Assembly: GCA_951804985.1 (NCBI GenBank) | Contig: OX638135.1 | Coordinates: forward strand, 36,101,670-36,165,669 | Length of the DNA stretch: 64,000 nucleotides | From: Dryomyza anilis | Taxonomy: Eukaryota; Arthropoda; Insecta; Diptera; Dryomyzidae | Direction of reading: 5' to 3' | Translations under genes and position numbers: made by a program | Notes under the pieces: model-generated | What the model was told of the DNA's origin: nothing | Database searches by the model: none | Seen by the model: only the letters and a program-made list of their open reading frames with translations | Part shown: piece by piece, positions 44,109-54,029 of the stretch | How positions within the stretch are numbered: position 1 is the first letter of the stretch | How the letters are laid out: each line of letters opens with the position of its first letter

Positions 44109-47100
44109 TTACTTACTTAAATGGCCCTTACAACCGTGGGTCGGTTTTGGCCGCTGAGATGAAGCCGCGCCAGTCGGATCTGCTTTGCGCGCGCTGACGC
44201 CAGTTAGAAATACCAAGCGTTGCCAGGTTGTCCTCAACTTGGTCTTTCCAACGCAGATTTGGACGCCCTCTTCTACGCTGTCCACCTTCGAGTTTCGATT
44301 CAAGCACCTTCTTGGCTGGAGTGTTTTCATCCATTCGTTCGACATGACCTAGCCAGCGAAGCCGCTGGATCTTGATGCGCTTGACTATGTCAATGTCGTC
44401 GAATAACTCATATAGCTCGTGGTTCATCCTGATTCGATACTCGTTAGCAAAGCAGATAGGGCCAAAGATTTTACGGAGAATCTTTCTCTCGAACGCTCCC
44501 AGTACTCTCTCATCGGTGGTGGCCAGCGTCCATGTTTCTGCACCATAAAGTAGGACGGGCATGATGAGTGACTTGTAGAGCGTTATTTTTGTCCGGCGAG
44601 AGAGGGCTCTGCTTCTCAATTGCCTACTGAGCCCAAAGTAGCACCTGTTGGCAAGAGTTATTCTCCGTTTGATCTCCAGGCTGACGTCGTTGTTGCTGTT
44701 TACGCTGGATCCCAGATAGACGAAGTCCTTCACAATGTCGAACTTGTGGGTGTCAAAATCAGCTTTTTGTCCAAGACGCACGGACTCTTTTTTGCTTGTT
44801 GACACAAGGAACTTCGTCTTGTCCTCGTTCACCGCTAGACCCATTCGACGCGACTCTTTCTCCAATCTGGAGAATGCTGCGCTGACTGCTCGTGTGCTCC
44901 TGCCAATGATATCAATATCGTCGGCATATGCGAGCAGCATGACACTTTTGTTGAGGATAGTGCCGCTTTGACGGAGTTCGGCAGCTCGAACTATTTTCTC
45001 CATCAATAAGTTAAAAAAGTCGCACGATAGGGAGTCACCCTGTCTGAAACCTCGTTCGGTATGAAATGGCTCGGAGAGGTCTTTTCCTATTCTCACTGAG
45101 CAACGTGTGTTGCTCAGGGTCATCCTGCAAAGTCTTATAAGTTTCGCAGGTATACCGAACTCAGACATTGCGGCGTATAATCGTTCCCTTATCGGAGTGT
45201 CGAAGGCGGCTTTATAGTCGACTAATAGGTGGTAGGTGTCGATCTGTTTTTCTAGGGTCTTTTCCTGGATTAGGCGCAATGTGAAAATCTGGTCTATGGT
45301 GGACTTTCCAGGTCTGAAGCCGCACTGATAAGGTCCAATCAGTCTGTTGACGATGGGCTTCAGTCTTTCACATAATACGCTCGATAGAACCTTGTATGCG
45401 ATATTGAGTAGGCTGATCCCACGGTAGTTGGCGCAGATAGTGGGATCCCCTTTCTTAAGGATTGGGCAGAGTACACTGAGGTTCCAGTCACTTGGCATGC
45501 TTTCATCCGACCATATTCTGCTTACGAGCTCGTGCATGCTCTCTATTAGCTCTTCGCCTCCGGTCTTAAACAATTCAGCAGGCAGGCCATCAGCACCTGC
45601 GGCTTTGTTGTTTTTCAGCCGAGCAATGGCTGTTCTGACCTCGTCATGGTCGGGTGGCGGAATCTCAACGTCGTCATCAAGTACTGGGGTTGCCGGGTTT
45701 GCTTCTCTATCGGTGGAATTGAGGTCATCATCACCGGTCAGCAGTTTAGAGAAGTGATCCCTCCATATTTTCAGTGTGCTCTGGATATCTGTCACTAGAT
45801 TTCCGTTCTCATCTTTACAGGAAGAGGCTCCGGATTTCGAACCTCCGGCTAGGCGTCTTATTTTCTCGAAGAATTTTCGAGCCTCATTCCTGTCCCCATG
45901 CATCTCAATCTCCTCACACTCACGTCTTTCTGCCTCGCTTTTTTTTCGCCTGAAAAGACGTCTCTCTTCCCTCCTCTTCTCTTTGTATCGCTCCTTCGCA
46001 GCTCGCGTAGCTACTGACTGCAGGGTGGATTTGTACGCAGCGTCTTTCTCTGCAGTGGCCGCGCGACACTCTTGGTCATACCACTGATTCCTCAGGGGGC
46101 GTTGGAATCCAAGCACCTCTTCGGCAGCCGTACGCATAGAGCAGGAGATATGATTCCACTGCGCGCTTATATCATCGAGAGGAGGAGTGCTTTGTCTAAG
46201 CAGGTGTGAGAGTCGAGTGGAAAAGGCTTGCGTTGTCTGTTGTGATTGCAGCTTTCCGACGTCTAGCTTTCTCTGCGTTTGGTTCCGTACGTTCTTCGCA
46301 GCGCTTAAGCGTGTGCGGACCTTGGCTGCTACAAGGTAATGATCCGAGTCCATATTGGCACCTCGGATAGTGCGTACGTCCATCACGCTTGAAGAGTGCC
46401 TTCCGTCAATCACAACGTGATCAATTTGATTTCGAGTTTTTTGATCGGGCGACAACCATGTGGCCTTGTGGATATCGAAATGTTCGAATCTAGTGCTACT
46501 AACTACCATGTTTCGTGCTGCGGCGAAGTCGATTAGTCTCGTTCCGTTATCGGAAGTGTTGGCATGGAGGCTAAATTTTCCGATTGTGGGACAATAGATG
46601 GCTTCTCTGCCCACCTTGGCGTTAAAATCGCCTAGCACGATTTTGATATCGTGGCGGGGGCAGCGCTCGTATGCGTTGTCTAGGCGCTCGTAGAAGCGCT
46701 CTTTTGTCTCGTCATCTTTCTCGTTCGTCGGAGCGTGTGCACAAATTAGGCTGATATGGAAATATTTAGCCTTGATGCGGATTGTTGCCAGCCTTTCGTC
46801 CACGGGCGTGAACCTAGAGACAAGGTGGCGGAGTCTCTTGCCGACCACAAATCCACATCCAAATTCGTGTCTCTCCGCATGGCAGCTGTAGTAGATATCA
46901 CAGGACGCTTGTTTCGAACAGCCCTGTCCCGTCCATCGCATCTCCTGGATAGCGGTGATGTCAGCCTTATATTTTTCGAGGACATCTGCCAGCTGGATAG
47001 AGGCACCTTCCCTATAAAGGGTCCGGACATTCCAGGTGCATATCCGTAAATCATGGTCCTTAAAACGTTTGCGTGGGTCGTCATCGTTGTAATCGGTCGT

Positions 47101-47419
47101 TATCCGAGGCTTCTTTTTTGTTTTCATTGGGCGCATAGGTTTTTTCCGTGGTGGGACCCAAACCCAACGCACGAACCCTCACTCTGAGGGAGATGCTCGC
47201 CACTCACTTTAGCCGACTTCTACACCGGGTGGTGTAGAGCGCCGTTTCCAGGGACTTCCACGAGGAGGACTTCCACCGAAGTGGAGGTGTCACCATTTGA
47301 CAATTTGTCAATTCTGGTGACCAGTGAGTTGACTTGAGACGACACCTACAAGGATTGCGCTGGCTTCGCCATGTTGAAGCACTCAGACACGTTGCCTTGT
47401 GATAATCGCCCCCATAGTC

Positions 47420-47421
<2 letters not shown>
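44108..47421 (-). mobile_element. RTE-type non-LTR retrotransposon, apparently full length
   Basis: About 3.3 kb on the minus strand: a ~250-bp 5' region, a short frame, an intact pol gene, and a very short 3' end whose tail reads (TAAG)n. The 5' end begins GTGGACTATGGGGGCGATTA, immediately after the (TA)n tract. A second copy's 3' end is at 63824-64000. Full length and an unbroken gene make this the youngest or best-preserved element in the window. Confidence 0.93.
44128..47172 (-). CDS. RTE pol: APE endonuclease and reverse transcriptase, intact
   Basis: An unbroken 1014-codon gene. Endonuclease at residues ~40-285: CTWNVRTL with Asn48, AIQEMRW with Glu77, LGDFNAKVG with Asp182 and Asn184, NQIDHVVIDGR, and SDHYLV with His278. 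Reverse transcriptase at ~500-800: NNKAAGADGLPAE, ANYRGISLLN, VDYKAAFD with Asp652, RGFRQGDSLS and the catalytic AYADDIDII (Asp751-752). The C-terminal region has LLYGAETWTL and LRWLGHVERM. No RNase H domain, as usual for RTE. The protein would nick target DNA and copy element RNA in place in the nucleus. The N-terminal ~40 residues are basic. The first ATG gives a fit to family length. All catalytic residues are present, so it could be active. Confidence 0.95.
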   Translation of the reverse strand: MRWVWVPPRKKPMRPMKTKKKPRITTDYNDDDPRKRFKDHDLRICTWNVRTLYREGASIQLADVLEKYKADITAIQEMRWTGQGCSKQASCDIYYSCHAERHEFGCGFVVGKRLRHLVSRFTPVDERLATIRIKAKYFHISLICAHAPTNEKDDETKERFYERLDNAYERCPRHDIKIVLGDFNAKVGREAIYCPTIGKFSLHANTSDNGTRLIDFAAARNMVVSSTRFEHFDIHKATWLSPDQKTRNQIDHVVIDGRHSSSVMDVRTIRGANMDSDHYLVAAKVRTRLSAAKNVRNQTQRKLDVGKLQSQQTTQAFSTRLSHLLRQSTPPLDDISAQWNHISCSMRTAAEEVLGFQRPLRNQWYDQECRAATAEKDAAYKSTLQSVATRAAKERYKEKRREERRLFRRKKSEAERRECEEIEMHGDRNEARKFFEKIRRLAGGSKSGASSCKDENGNLVTDIQSTLKIWRDHFSKLLTGDDDLNSTDREANPATPVLDDDVEIPPPDHDEVRTAIARLKNNKAAGADGLPAELFKTGGEELIESMHELVSRIWSDESMPSDWNLSVLCPILKKGDPTICANYRGISLLNIAYKVLSSVLCERLKPIVNRLIGPYQCGFRPGKSTIDQIFTLRLIQEKTLEKQIDTYHLLVDYKAAFDTPIRERLYAAMSEFGIPAKLIRLCRMTLSNTRCSVRIGKDLSEPFHTERGFRQGDSLSCDFFNLLMEKIVRAAELRQSGTILNKSVMLLAYADDIDIIGRSTRAVSAAFSRLEKESRRMGLAVNEDKTKFLVSTSKKESVRLGQKADFDTHKFDIVKDFVYLGSSVNSNNDVSLEIKRRITLANRCYFGLSRQLRSRALSRRTKITLYKSLIMPVLLYGAETWTLATTDERVLGAFERKILRKIFGPICFANEYRIRMNHELYELFDDIDIVKRIKIQRLRWLGHVERMDENTPAKKVLESKLEGGQRRRGRPNLRWKDQVEDNLATLGISNWRQRAQSRSDWRGFISAAKTDPRL

Positions 47422-47422
<1 letters not shown>
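47204..47422 (-). CDS. Short frame upstream of RTE pol (possible ORF1)
   Basis: A 72-codon frame starts at the very 5' end of the RTE (MDYGGDYHKATCLS) and stops 31 bases before the pol ATG. Some RTE elements carry a tiny ORF1 in front of pol; this one is in the right place and rich in Arg, Lys, Ser and Cys, but no domain is recognisable. It may equally be a chance frame in the 5' region. Confidence 0.35.
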
Positions 47423-47475
<53 letters not shown>

Positions 47476-47479
47476 TATT
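47422..47479. repeat. (TA)n microsatellite at the RTE 5' side
   Basis: About 58 bases of TA with one G interruption, abutting the RTE 5' end. Confidence 0.95.
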
Positions 47480-47484
47480 TATAT

Positions 47485-47765
47485 CTTCCCCGTAAAATTA
47501 TTCCCCGTAGAACGCTTTTCTGTCGCATTTTTCCCGGTAGAATTTTTTCCCGTAGAATTCTTCCTCGTAAAGTTTTTTCCAGTAGAATTTTTAGTGTGGA
47601 GAATTTTATTGTGGTGAATTTTGGTGTGGTGAATTTTAGTGTAGTGAGTTTTAGTGTGGTGAATTTTAATGTGGTGAGTTTTGGTGTGCAGAGTTTTGGT
47701 GTGGTGAGTTTCGTTGTAATGAATTTTGGTGTGGTGAATTTCGGTGTGGTGAGTTTATAAAATTT
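47485..47765 (+). repeat. 15-bp minisatellite, array 1
   Basis: From about 47580 the sequence is a tandem array with a 15-base period, consensus GTGGTGAATTTTAGT with variation in the T/G positions. The first ~95 bases are a related but different array with units like TTTTTCCCGTAGAAT. Because 15 is a multiple of three, the array is open in one frame (VVNFGVVSF repeats), but that is a by-product. The same minisatellite occurs inverted at 58860-59062. Confidence 0.92.
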
Positions 47766-48046
47766 GGGGTGGTTGATACCCTGGTGTGAAATATCGTGTT
47801 ATCGCTATAATAACTGTTGACATACACCGTCTGGAAAATGTACCTTCTATGGAGGTGCCAAGTCCAGTGGTGCAATCCCGCCCACATTCTGCGAGACCGT
47901 TTAGATTGGTTATATATAGCGCTGACCAAAATTTCATTAAATAATTTATCACCATATAATTTAAAATATAAAAAGTAGTTGTTGAATTATAATTTGTTTC
48001 CTGCCAAAAAAATATTGAAAATAATGTTATTACAATAATACAAAGT
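47766..48046 (+). repeat. Gypsy B 5' LTR (approximate)
   Basis: The block TTTATCACCATATAATTTAA followed by AAAGTAGTTGTTGAATTATA at 47947-47995 recurs inverted at about 62180-62235, next to a purine-rich GAAGGAGGG tract, which fits 5' and 3' LTRs of one family. The 3' LTR starts TGTGGTGAATAC, whereas at this 5' end the related words TGTGGTGAAT lie in the minisatellite, so the LTR may begin inside the array. Confidence 0.5.
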
Positions 48047-48057
48047 TGGTGACCCCG
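48047..48057 (+). promoter_or_regulatory. Primer-binding site, tRNA-Trp type (gypsy B)
   Basis: TGGTGACCCCG right after the 5' LTR is complementary to the last 11 bases of insect tRNA-Trp including CCA, as I remember that tRNA. The next bases diverge (CATAAAA). Use of tRNA-Trp is a known mark of CsRn1-type gypsy elements. Confidence 0.7.
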
Positions 48058-48103
48058 CATAAAATAATACATTCGCCACCTTTACACCACGCACTGGAGG
48101 AGA

Positions 48104-48640
48104 TTGACCAGATGTCCAACAGGAGCAGCAATCTATAAATCATCAAGAGCAAGAAAATTCTGTTCGACACACTGGTATGGAGATTTCAGCATCTTCAATC
48201 AACAAACATCTACCATTTTGGAACCACAATCCCAAACTGTGGTTTGGGATTTGCTATCGCTGGTATTAGAAGAGACGAAACAAAAATCCAACATGTCGTT
48301 GCTAGTATGGATGAAACAATTTGTGAAGTACGTTATCAATATTATTTTTAACTCACCGCGAGACAAAACTCAATATGCAGCCGTCAAGGAAACGATAATC
48401 GGCGCATTTGGAGAATCTGAAGAGGCTAGCATTCGAAAACTGAGTAGCGGTAAAAAGTTAGGAGACCAAAAACCCTCTCAATTTTCACAAAAATTATAAA
48501 ACCTTGCGTCGAACCACGTCGATGATGCACTTCTAAGATCGATTTTTCTTGATGTAATGCCAAAACAAATTCGACCAATACTCCCCACGACTTACCCCCC
48601 TCCGCTTTGTCTGAACAAGCAGATAAAATATTAAGTGTCA
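48104..48640 (+). pseudogene. Gypsy B gag
   Basis: Recognisable from FSIFNQQTSTILEPQSQTVV-like text through YAAVKETIIGAFGESEEASI and KLSSGKKLGDQKPSQFSQKL to a TAA at 48497-48499, then NLASNHVDDALLRSIFLDVM beyond the stop. This is the Gag type of insect CsRn1/Mag-like gypsies. A terminal zinc finger is not visible. The tail (HHQILIQTLEKQIIQLNNRI, 48700-48770) may be its coiled end. Confidence 0.75.
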
Positions 48641-48897
48641 TTAAACCTTCCAACGTCTACGAAATATCTTCCCACACCTCACGTCGCAATTACTCACCTT
48701 GCACTTCATCATCAAATATTGATTCAAACGCTTGAAAAACAGATCATACAACTCAACAATCGTATTGATGAATTAACATTAAGCAGAAGACGGATCCCTT
48801 CAAACTCAAGATCCAGATCCCATACTAGAGCAGATAGCCGAAACATATATTCGTACCACAAACGTTTTGGTGACAAATCGACTAAATTTACCACCCC

Positions 48898-49266
48898 GTG
48901 CTCATTTTAAAAAAACTAAATAGAGTTACCGATGCGACCGCTGAAATTCCAGTAGTTGATGGTCGCTTGTTTGTCAATGACAAACGATCGAACATGACAT
49001 TTCTAATTGACAATTGGACTGCTATATCAGTCATACGCTGTACTAACAAAAATAAAGAAAACGTAAAAACATATCAATCGCCTTTTACAATACACGCAGC
49101 TAATAGTAGTATTGTTAAAACATACGGTACCGAGATTATGGAACTTGACCTCGGTTTGAGAAGAAATTTTGCATGGAAATTCATCATCGCTGATGTAACA
49201 AAACATATATTATATACTGATTTTCTGATGTATTTTAAACTCCTTCCTGACCTTTTTTTTCATTAG
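48898..49266 (+). pseudogene. Gypsy B aspartic protease, active site destroyed
   Basis: GRLFVNDKRSNMTFLIDNWT aligns with the protease start, where family members have D-T-G/S-x-D-type text; here Asp is followed by Asn-Trp-Thr, so the active site is lost. FTIHAANSSIVKTYGTEIME and GLRRNFAWKFIIADVTKHIL follow as in the family. It ends in a stop at 49264-49266, and RT begins in another frame. Confidence 0.8.
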
Positions 49267-49945
49267 TTGATGGAAAGACTCTCCTCAATGTTTCCGCAAT
49301 TTTAACTTCTGAACCTTCTCAAGAACTTAACACTATTCAAGTAAATAATGAGTACTACCAACTTCTCCAAGAATTCCCTGCACTATATACAGTCAATTGC
49401 ATTAATATGAACGAGAATTCGAAAAATGTTCACTATATTGAAACTAATGGTCCATCCGTAAGGTCCAAAGTTCGAAGACTTGAAATTGCTAAACGGGAAT
49501 TTAAGTATCTTCTTGAAAATGGTATCATTAGAGCTTCAAAAAGTTGTTGGTCCAACGCATTGCATATGGTACCAAAAACTAACAATGAGTGGCGTCCATG
49601 TGGCGGTTATCTTTCATTTAATCGCATCACACTTCCTGACCGATATTTATAACGGATACCATTTATAACGGATTTAGCAACCAGTCTGGCAGGCTTTTTG
49701 AGTATTTTAAAATGCCGTTTGGTCTTAGACACTCTGCGCAAAGTTTCCAACGTTGGATAGATATGGTATGTCGAGATTTGGACTTTGTATACGTATATAT
49801 TGACGACACCAAAAACAAAGGAGCAACATAAACAGCACTTGAAGGAGTTGTTTGGCGTCTCAATAAACGTGGTGTTATCATAAACCTTGCATTTAAATTT
49901 GGGACATCTGAACTAGATTTTCTCGGCTTTCACTTTTTTTTACAA
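49267..49945 (+). pseudogene. Gypsy B reverse transcriptase, 5' part
   Basis: NVHYIETNGPSVRSKVRRLE, AKREFKYLLENGIIRASKS and ALHMVPKTNNEWRPCGGYLS are the usual fingers sequence. After DRYL about 40 codons including motif A are missing; the sequence resumes with EYFKMPFGLRHSAQSFQRWI and the catalytic VYIDD at about 49790-49805. It ends at ELDFLGFH where the CR1/Jockey copy 2 tail begins (T run at 49943-49951). Confidence 0.85.
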
Positions 49946-49989
49946 ATTAATCAACGCTCAGAGGATGCCCCCTATTTGAGCAATGCACA

Positions 49990-51332
49990 GTGTTGATCGG
50001 ATGAAAGGATTATAGGTTCAAAGGAGGAGGAAATATCGAGTAGTGTCGGTGGATGTTTGCTTTAAATTTCCCAATATTAAAAATGTCGGGAAAAACAGAC
50101 GCAGGGAGATTGTTCCACAAACGTATCGTGCGACTGAAGAACGAATTCTCTCTGTAATGCGTGGTTCTGTTGGGAACCGAGTGGAGTACGAAGGAGTGGG
50201 CTTGGTTCGATGCCCTTGTAGAACGACAGAATACACGACCTGGTAGAATCAGGCCATGTATTTTCCTCGAACACTTACCATTGTAATAATATGTGCGAAT
50301 TGTGTTCCATCTTACGCCGAATATAGGTGTAGACAGTGCGAAAGTCAGCAGGAGTTAAGTATGTCTTTCAGAAAACGGAATCACTTGGCCGCTTCTTTCG
50401 ACACATCAAATATGTGATCATTCCAACGGAGGTCAAATTGAATTGATATGTCCAGAACGTCAAGAACAGTTGACTGCGCAATATCTACAGGTCCCATATT
50501 GAGGGGAGGGGTGAATTCATTCTTTTGTGAGATAACAGACAAAATTGGGTTTTGCTATTAGCAAGTCCTCTTTCGGAGATTGTTTTAAGGTCATTATTGA
50601 GTGTATCATTCATTGTGCGCCTTTCACTCTCTGTCATGTAGGAGATGTTGAATAGGTTACACAACGGAGAAGCCAGCGTTGATACGCATTTCTTCAGTAC
50701 ATGGGCCGAAATGCCATCTGGCCCAGAGGCTTTGTTGATATTGAGGTTTGCTAGGACCTTTTTAACTGCCCGAGTACGAAAATGTATCTTCGACATAGTA
50801 CAAGAAACAAATTCAACGACGGGCAGTGGTTGATTGCTATCTGCGTGATTAGCTTTATTATAGATTAGCTTTATCAACAGGGTGGGTAAAGGTCTGGCCC
50901 TTCATAGCAAGGGTTGAAGTAGACGATGTCGTCTGATTCTTCACCATTTTTAAAAATGACCAGAAATTTTTATTACCTCTATGGTAGAGAAAGACCTTTT
51001 TACGCGCGTTTAGTTTGTGTAGATACTTTTCGAGCGAGATCACGCAGCGATTCCTAGCCTGTATGCGAAGTCTCTCAGTATCAACATTCTTATGAGAACG
51101 CCAATTCTGGAAGGCTTCCTCTTTCGACCTGACTGCAATCCTGCAAGTCTCATTAAACCAAGAGTGAAGGACCGCATATCTAATAAAATAATATTTTGTA
51201 CCATTAAGGCCGCATTTATGTCTCTATCTGCGAAACACAATTTCCAATTAAAGTTGCGAAAAAAATCGTTTAGAAAAAAAAATTCGTCCTCAGTCCACGA
51301 ATGTTGCTAAAATCTATACGAAAGATTTGCGA
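49990..51332 (-). pseudogene. CR1/Jockey-group pol, copy 2, heavily deleted
   Basis: The start codon region is near 51332 (complement of CGACAT). Two large internal deletions are seen by comparison with copies 1 and 3: the endonuclease core is lost between TNFF and NDFFRNFNW (junction ~51270), and the RT core is lost between NISYMT and ERRTMNDTLNN (junction ~50630), removing motif A and FADD. The C-terminal part matches copy 1 around 50040-50450. Not functional. Confidence 0.85.
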
Positions 51333-51420
51333 CATTTTCGCCACTGGGCAAATTTAAAACAAACAAACATACTATTAGCGGGCGGCAATTGAGACAAACA
51401 AGTGAGAGCGTAAGCTAAAC

Positions 51421-53533
51421 AAGAGCTTCAGACCCATTAGTATGATGTCCTTCATACTAAAGTGTCTAGAAAGACTAGTTGAACTGCACATCAGAAAAAC
51501 ATCGCTGTCAAGGTACCCACTATCATCAAGACAACATGCCTACCAACGTGGAAAATCCTGTGAAACAGCATTACAACATCTTGTTGGCCGGATCGAGCAT
51601 GCTTTTCAGAGGAAGATGTACGTGATGGGCATATTTGTTGACATCGAGGGTGCTTTTGATAATGCGACTTTTGATGGAATGTGTGACGCAGCTAGAAGGC
51701 ATGGAATAGATGAAACATTGGTCAAATGGCTAAGGTCAATGCTAATGTTTAGGACCATCACTTCGGAGGCGGAGTGCGGTCAGTATATTATGGCAGGGGT
51801 GAATAGAGGTTGTCCTCAAGGAGGCGTTCTCTCCCCCCTGCTCTGGTGTATGCTGGTTGACTCTCTAGTCAACGATCTCGATGGACCAGGTGTCTATTCC
51901 CAGGCCTATGCAGATGATGTTGCCATTCTTGCCACAGGCTTTTCCCTCAATGAGGTCTGTGTTAAAACACAAAACTCGTTGAACCGAATTGACAGCTGGT
52001 GTACTGCAAACGGACTTTCCGTCAACCCTCACAAAATAGGGATTGTTCTCTTCACTAGGAAAAGAATAATGACAGGATTATCTCTACCAGTACTTATGGG
52101 TGTCACTATTCCTCTGTCTAACGAAGTAAAATATCTGGGCTTAACTCTAGATAGTAAACTACTTTGGACAAAACATGTTGAAAATAAAATTTCGCGAGCA
52201 TTGAATGCCTTCTGGCAATGCAGAGGAATTTTTGGGAAGACATGGGGACTATCGCCGAGCAAAACCTTATGGATTTACACGGCAATGATAAGACCGATGA
52301 TATCATATGCATCGGTAGTTTGGTGGAACAAGCTGTCGCGAAAATGCGTGACAACTAGTCTTGCCAAGATTCAGAGAACCGTGTGTCTGGGTGTTACGGG
52401 TGCCTTTCCCACTACACCTGGTCCAGCACTGAATGCAATCTTAAACCTACCACCACTTGACATCTTCATCAGAGGCGAAGCCATGAAAGGCTGCTGGAGA
52501 CTAAAACGAGGTGGTTTCTGGTTTAATGTTCCCTGGAATATCTCTGACATTGCACTTGACACTCCATTAGACACCTGTCTACTGGAGATGCCCTCTGATG
52601 CAATGATAACAGAAATATTACCAAGACGAAATTTTGAGGTCTGCCAACCTGACATTCAAGACTGGCTAACGCCTGACTGTGAGCCAGGTAGAGGGTCACA
52701 CCGCATTTTCACAGACGGCTCCAGAACCGATCAGGGATCTGGTGCTGGAGTGTTTGTGGAACCGGATGACCGCAGACTTCACTTCGCCTTAGGCGACAAT
52801 GCCTCCGTATTTCAAGCCGAAGTCTATACTATACTTATGGCTATGGACTACATTGCGGATAATAGATGGCAGAACAGGGCTATATCAGTTTGCAGCGATA
52901 GTCAGGCTGCTCTTATGGCTTTGAACAACCAGGTCATCACATCCAAAATTGTACGTCAATGCAGATCACGTCTCAATTGTGTTGGTAAATACAATACACT
53001 GAAACTGATTTGGGTGCCGGGCCATAAAGGAGTTTCGGGCAATGAAACATCTGACGAACTAGCACGTGCTGGATCTGAGGATAATCCATTTGGACCAGAA
53101 CCTGTGCTTGGACTACCTGCATCTACGGGAAAATTCGTCATCAGCTCTTGGGTCGCCTCCGCACACAAGAGCAGATGGCTGAATGAGACGAAATGCAGAT
53201 TCTCCAAGCTCATGACACCGACGATAACCAAAAGATCGGCCTCGTTTCTACTTTCCTTAAGTAGAAAGGAGTGCAGAAAACTGACGGGACTTCTAACGGG
53301 ACACAACGCATGTGAAAAAAAACATGAACGCAATCGGCCTGGCCGAAAGCGCCTTATGTTCTGCCTGCTACGAAGAAACTGTCACCACAGAGCACTATCT
53401 CTGTGACTGTCCAGCATTTTCTAGAATTAGAAGGCAGATCTTTGGCACAGACGTGATGAGAGAGGATCAGCTTCACTCTCTATCACACAATAGCCTTCTT
53501 AGATTCAATAATGAATCTAAGAAGTATCATTAA
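51421..53533 (+). pseudogene. RT and RNase H of the LOA/I-like element
   Basis: Numbered from the ATG at 51442: RT motif A GIFVDIEGAFDN (Asp67), NRGCPQGGVLSP, catalytic QAYADDVA (156-159), NEVKYLGLTLDSK. An RNase H domain follows: IFTDGSRTDQGSG (Asp425), FQAEVYTI (Glu460), VCSDSQAAL (Asp486), WVPGHKGVSGNETSDELA (His528, Asp538). The frame shifts at an A8 run (53313-53320); the C-terminal C-x2-C-x7-H-x4-C knuckle (CSACYEE..., HYLCDCP) lies in the next frame, to 53533. The endonuclease and any ORF1 are missing by 5' truncation. An RNase H domain after RT fits the LOA or I clades. Apart from truncation and one shift it is well preserved. Confidence 0.92.
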
Positions 53534-53619
53534 AAACCAGGGAACTGGGTCACAGCACAATGGATATAACCCTGTCTGAGTGCAGTGGCTCTATTTTTTA
53601 TCCCACATTAATAAAAAAA
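51421..53619 (+). mobile_element. RNase H-bearing non-LTR element (LOA/I-like), 5' truncated
   Basis: The element starts inside RT (KSFRPIS...) and ends in an ATAAAAAAAA tail. The target duplication AAGCTAAAC is present at 51412-51420 and 53620-53628, and CR1/Jockey copy 1 shows the uninterrupted site in its leader (complement near 5072-5080). So the borders are firm: 2199 bp, 5' truncated on insertion as is common for such elements. Confidence 0.95.
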
Positions 53620-54029
53620 AAGCTAAACAGTGGTCAGTGTTATGCCTTGGCCAAATGAGCAATTGTAACAGAGGGCATAGAAAAGCCCGATGCGTTGGCA
53701 AGTGTAAGCAGCGACGACGGCAGCAGGCAGTGCTGGTGGTGCAGCGAAACCGGTTTTGTGTTGTTGTTGTTGATAATATTTTCTTTTCTGTATATTTATA
53801 GTCTTTGGTTATTGTATGTTATTATTTATTGAATGTTATAATTTTATTCATTTTAATTATTTTTATTGTTATGTGGTTGTTACGGTGGACGACACTTAAA
53901 ACAAAATTTTGCGCGGCACTCGACAGATATTAAGACAAACTCGACGGATGAAAATTTGACGAATTAGAAAAAAGATAAGAGGACGACACGACACATCCGT
54001 CCCCTATCGTTGCGCAGACGCTACTTGAT

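Noticed and set aside
47371..47760. 129-codon frame with VVNFGVVSF repeats as a repetitive protein
   Set aside because: The period is 15 bases, so any frame without a stop in the unit stays open. It is a minisatellite by-product, crossing the (TA)n tract.
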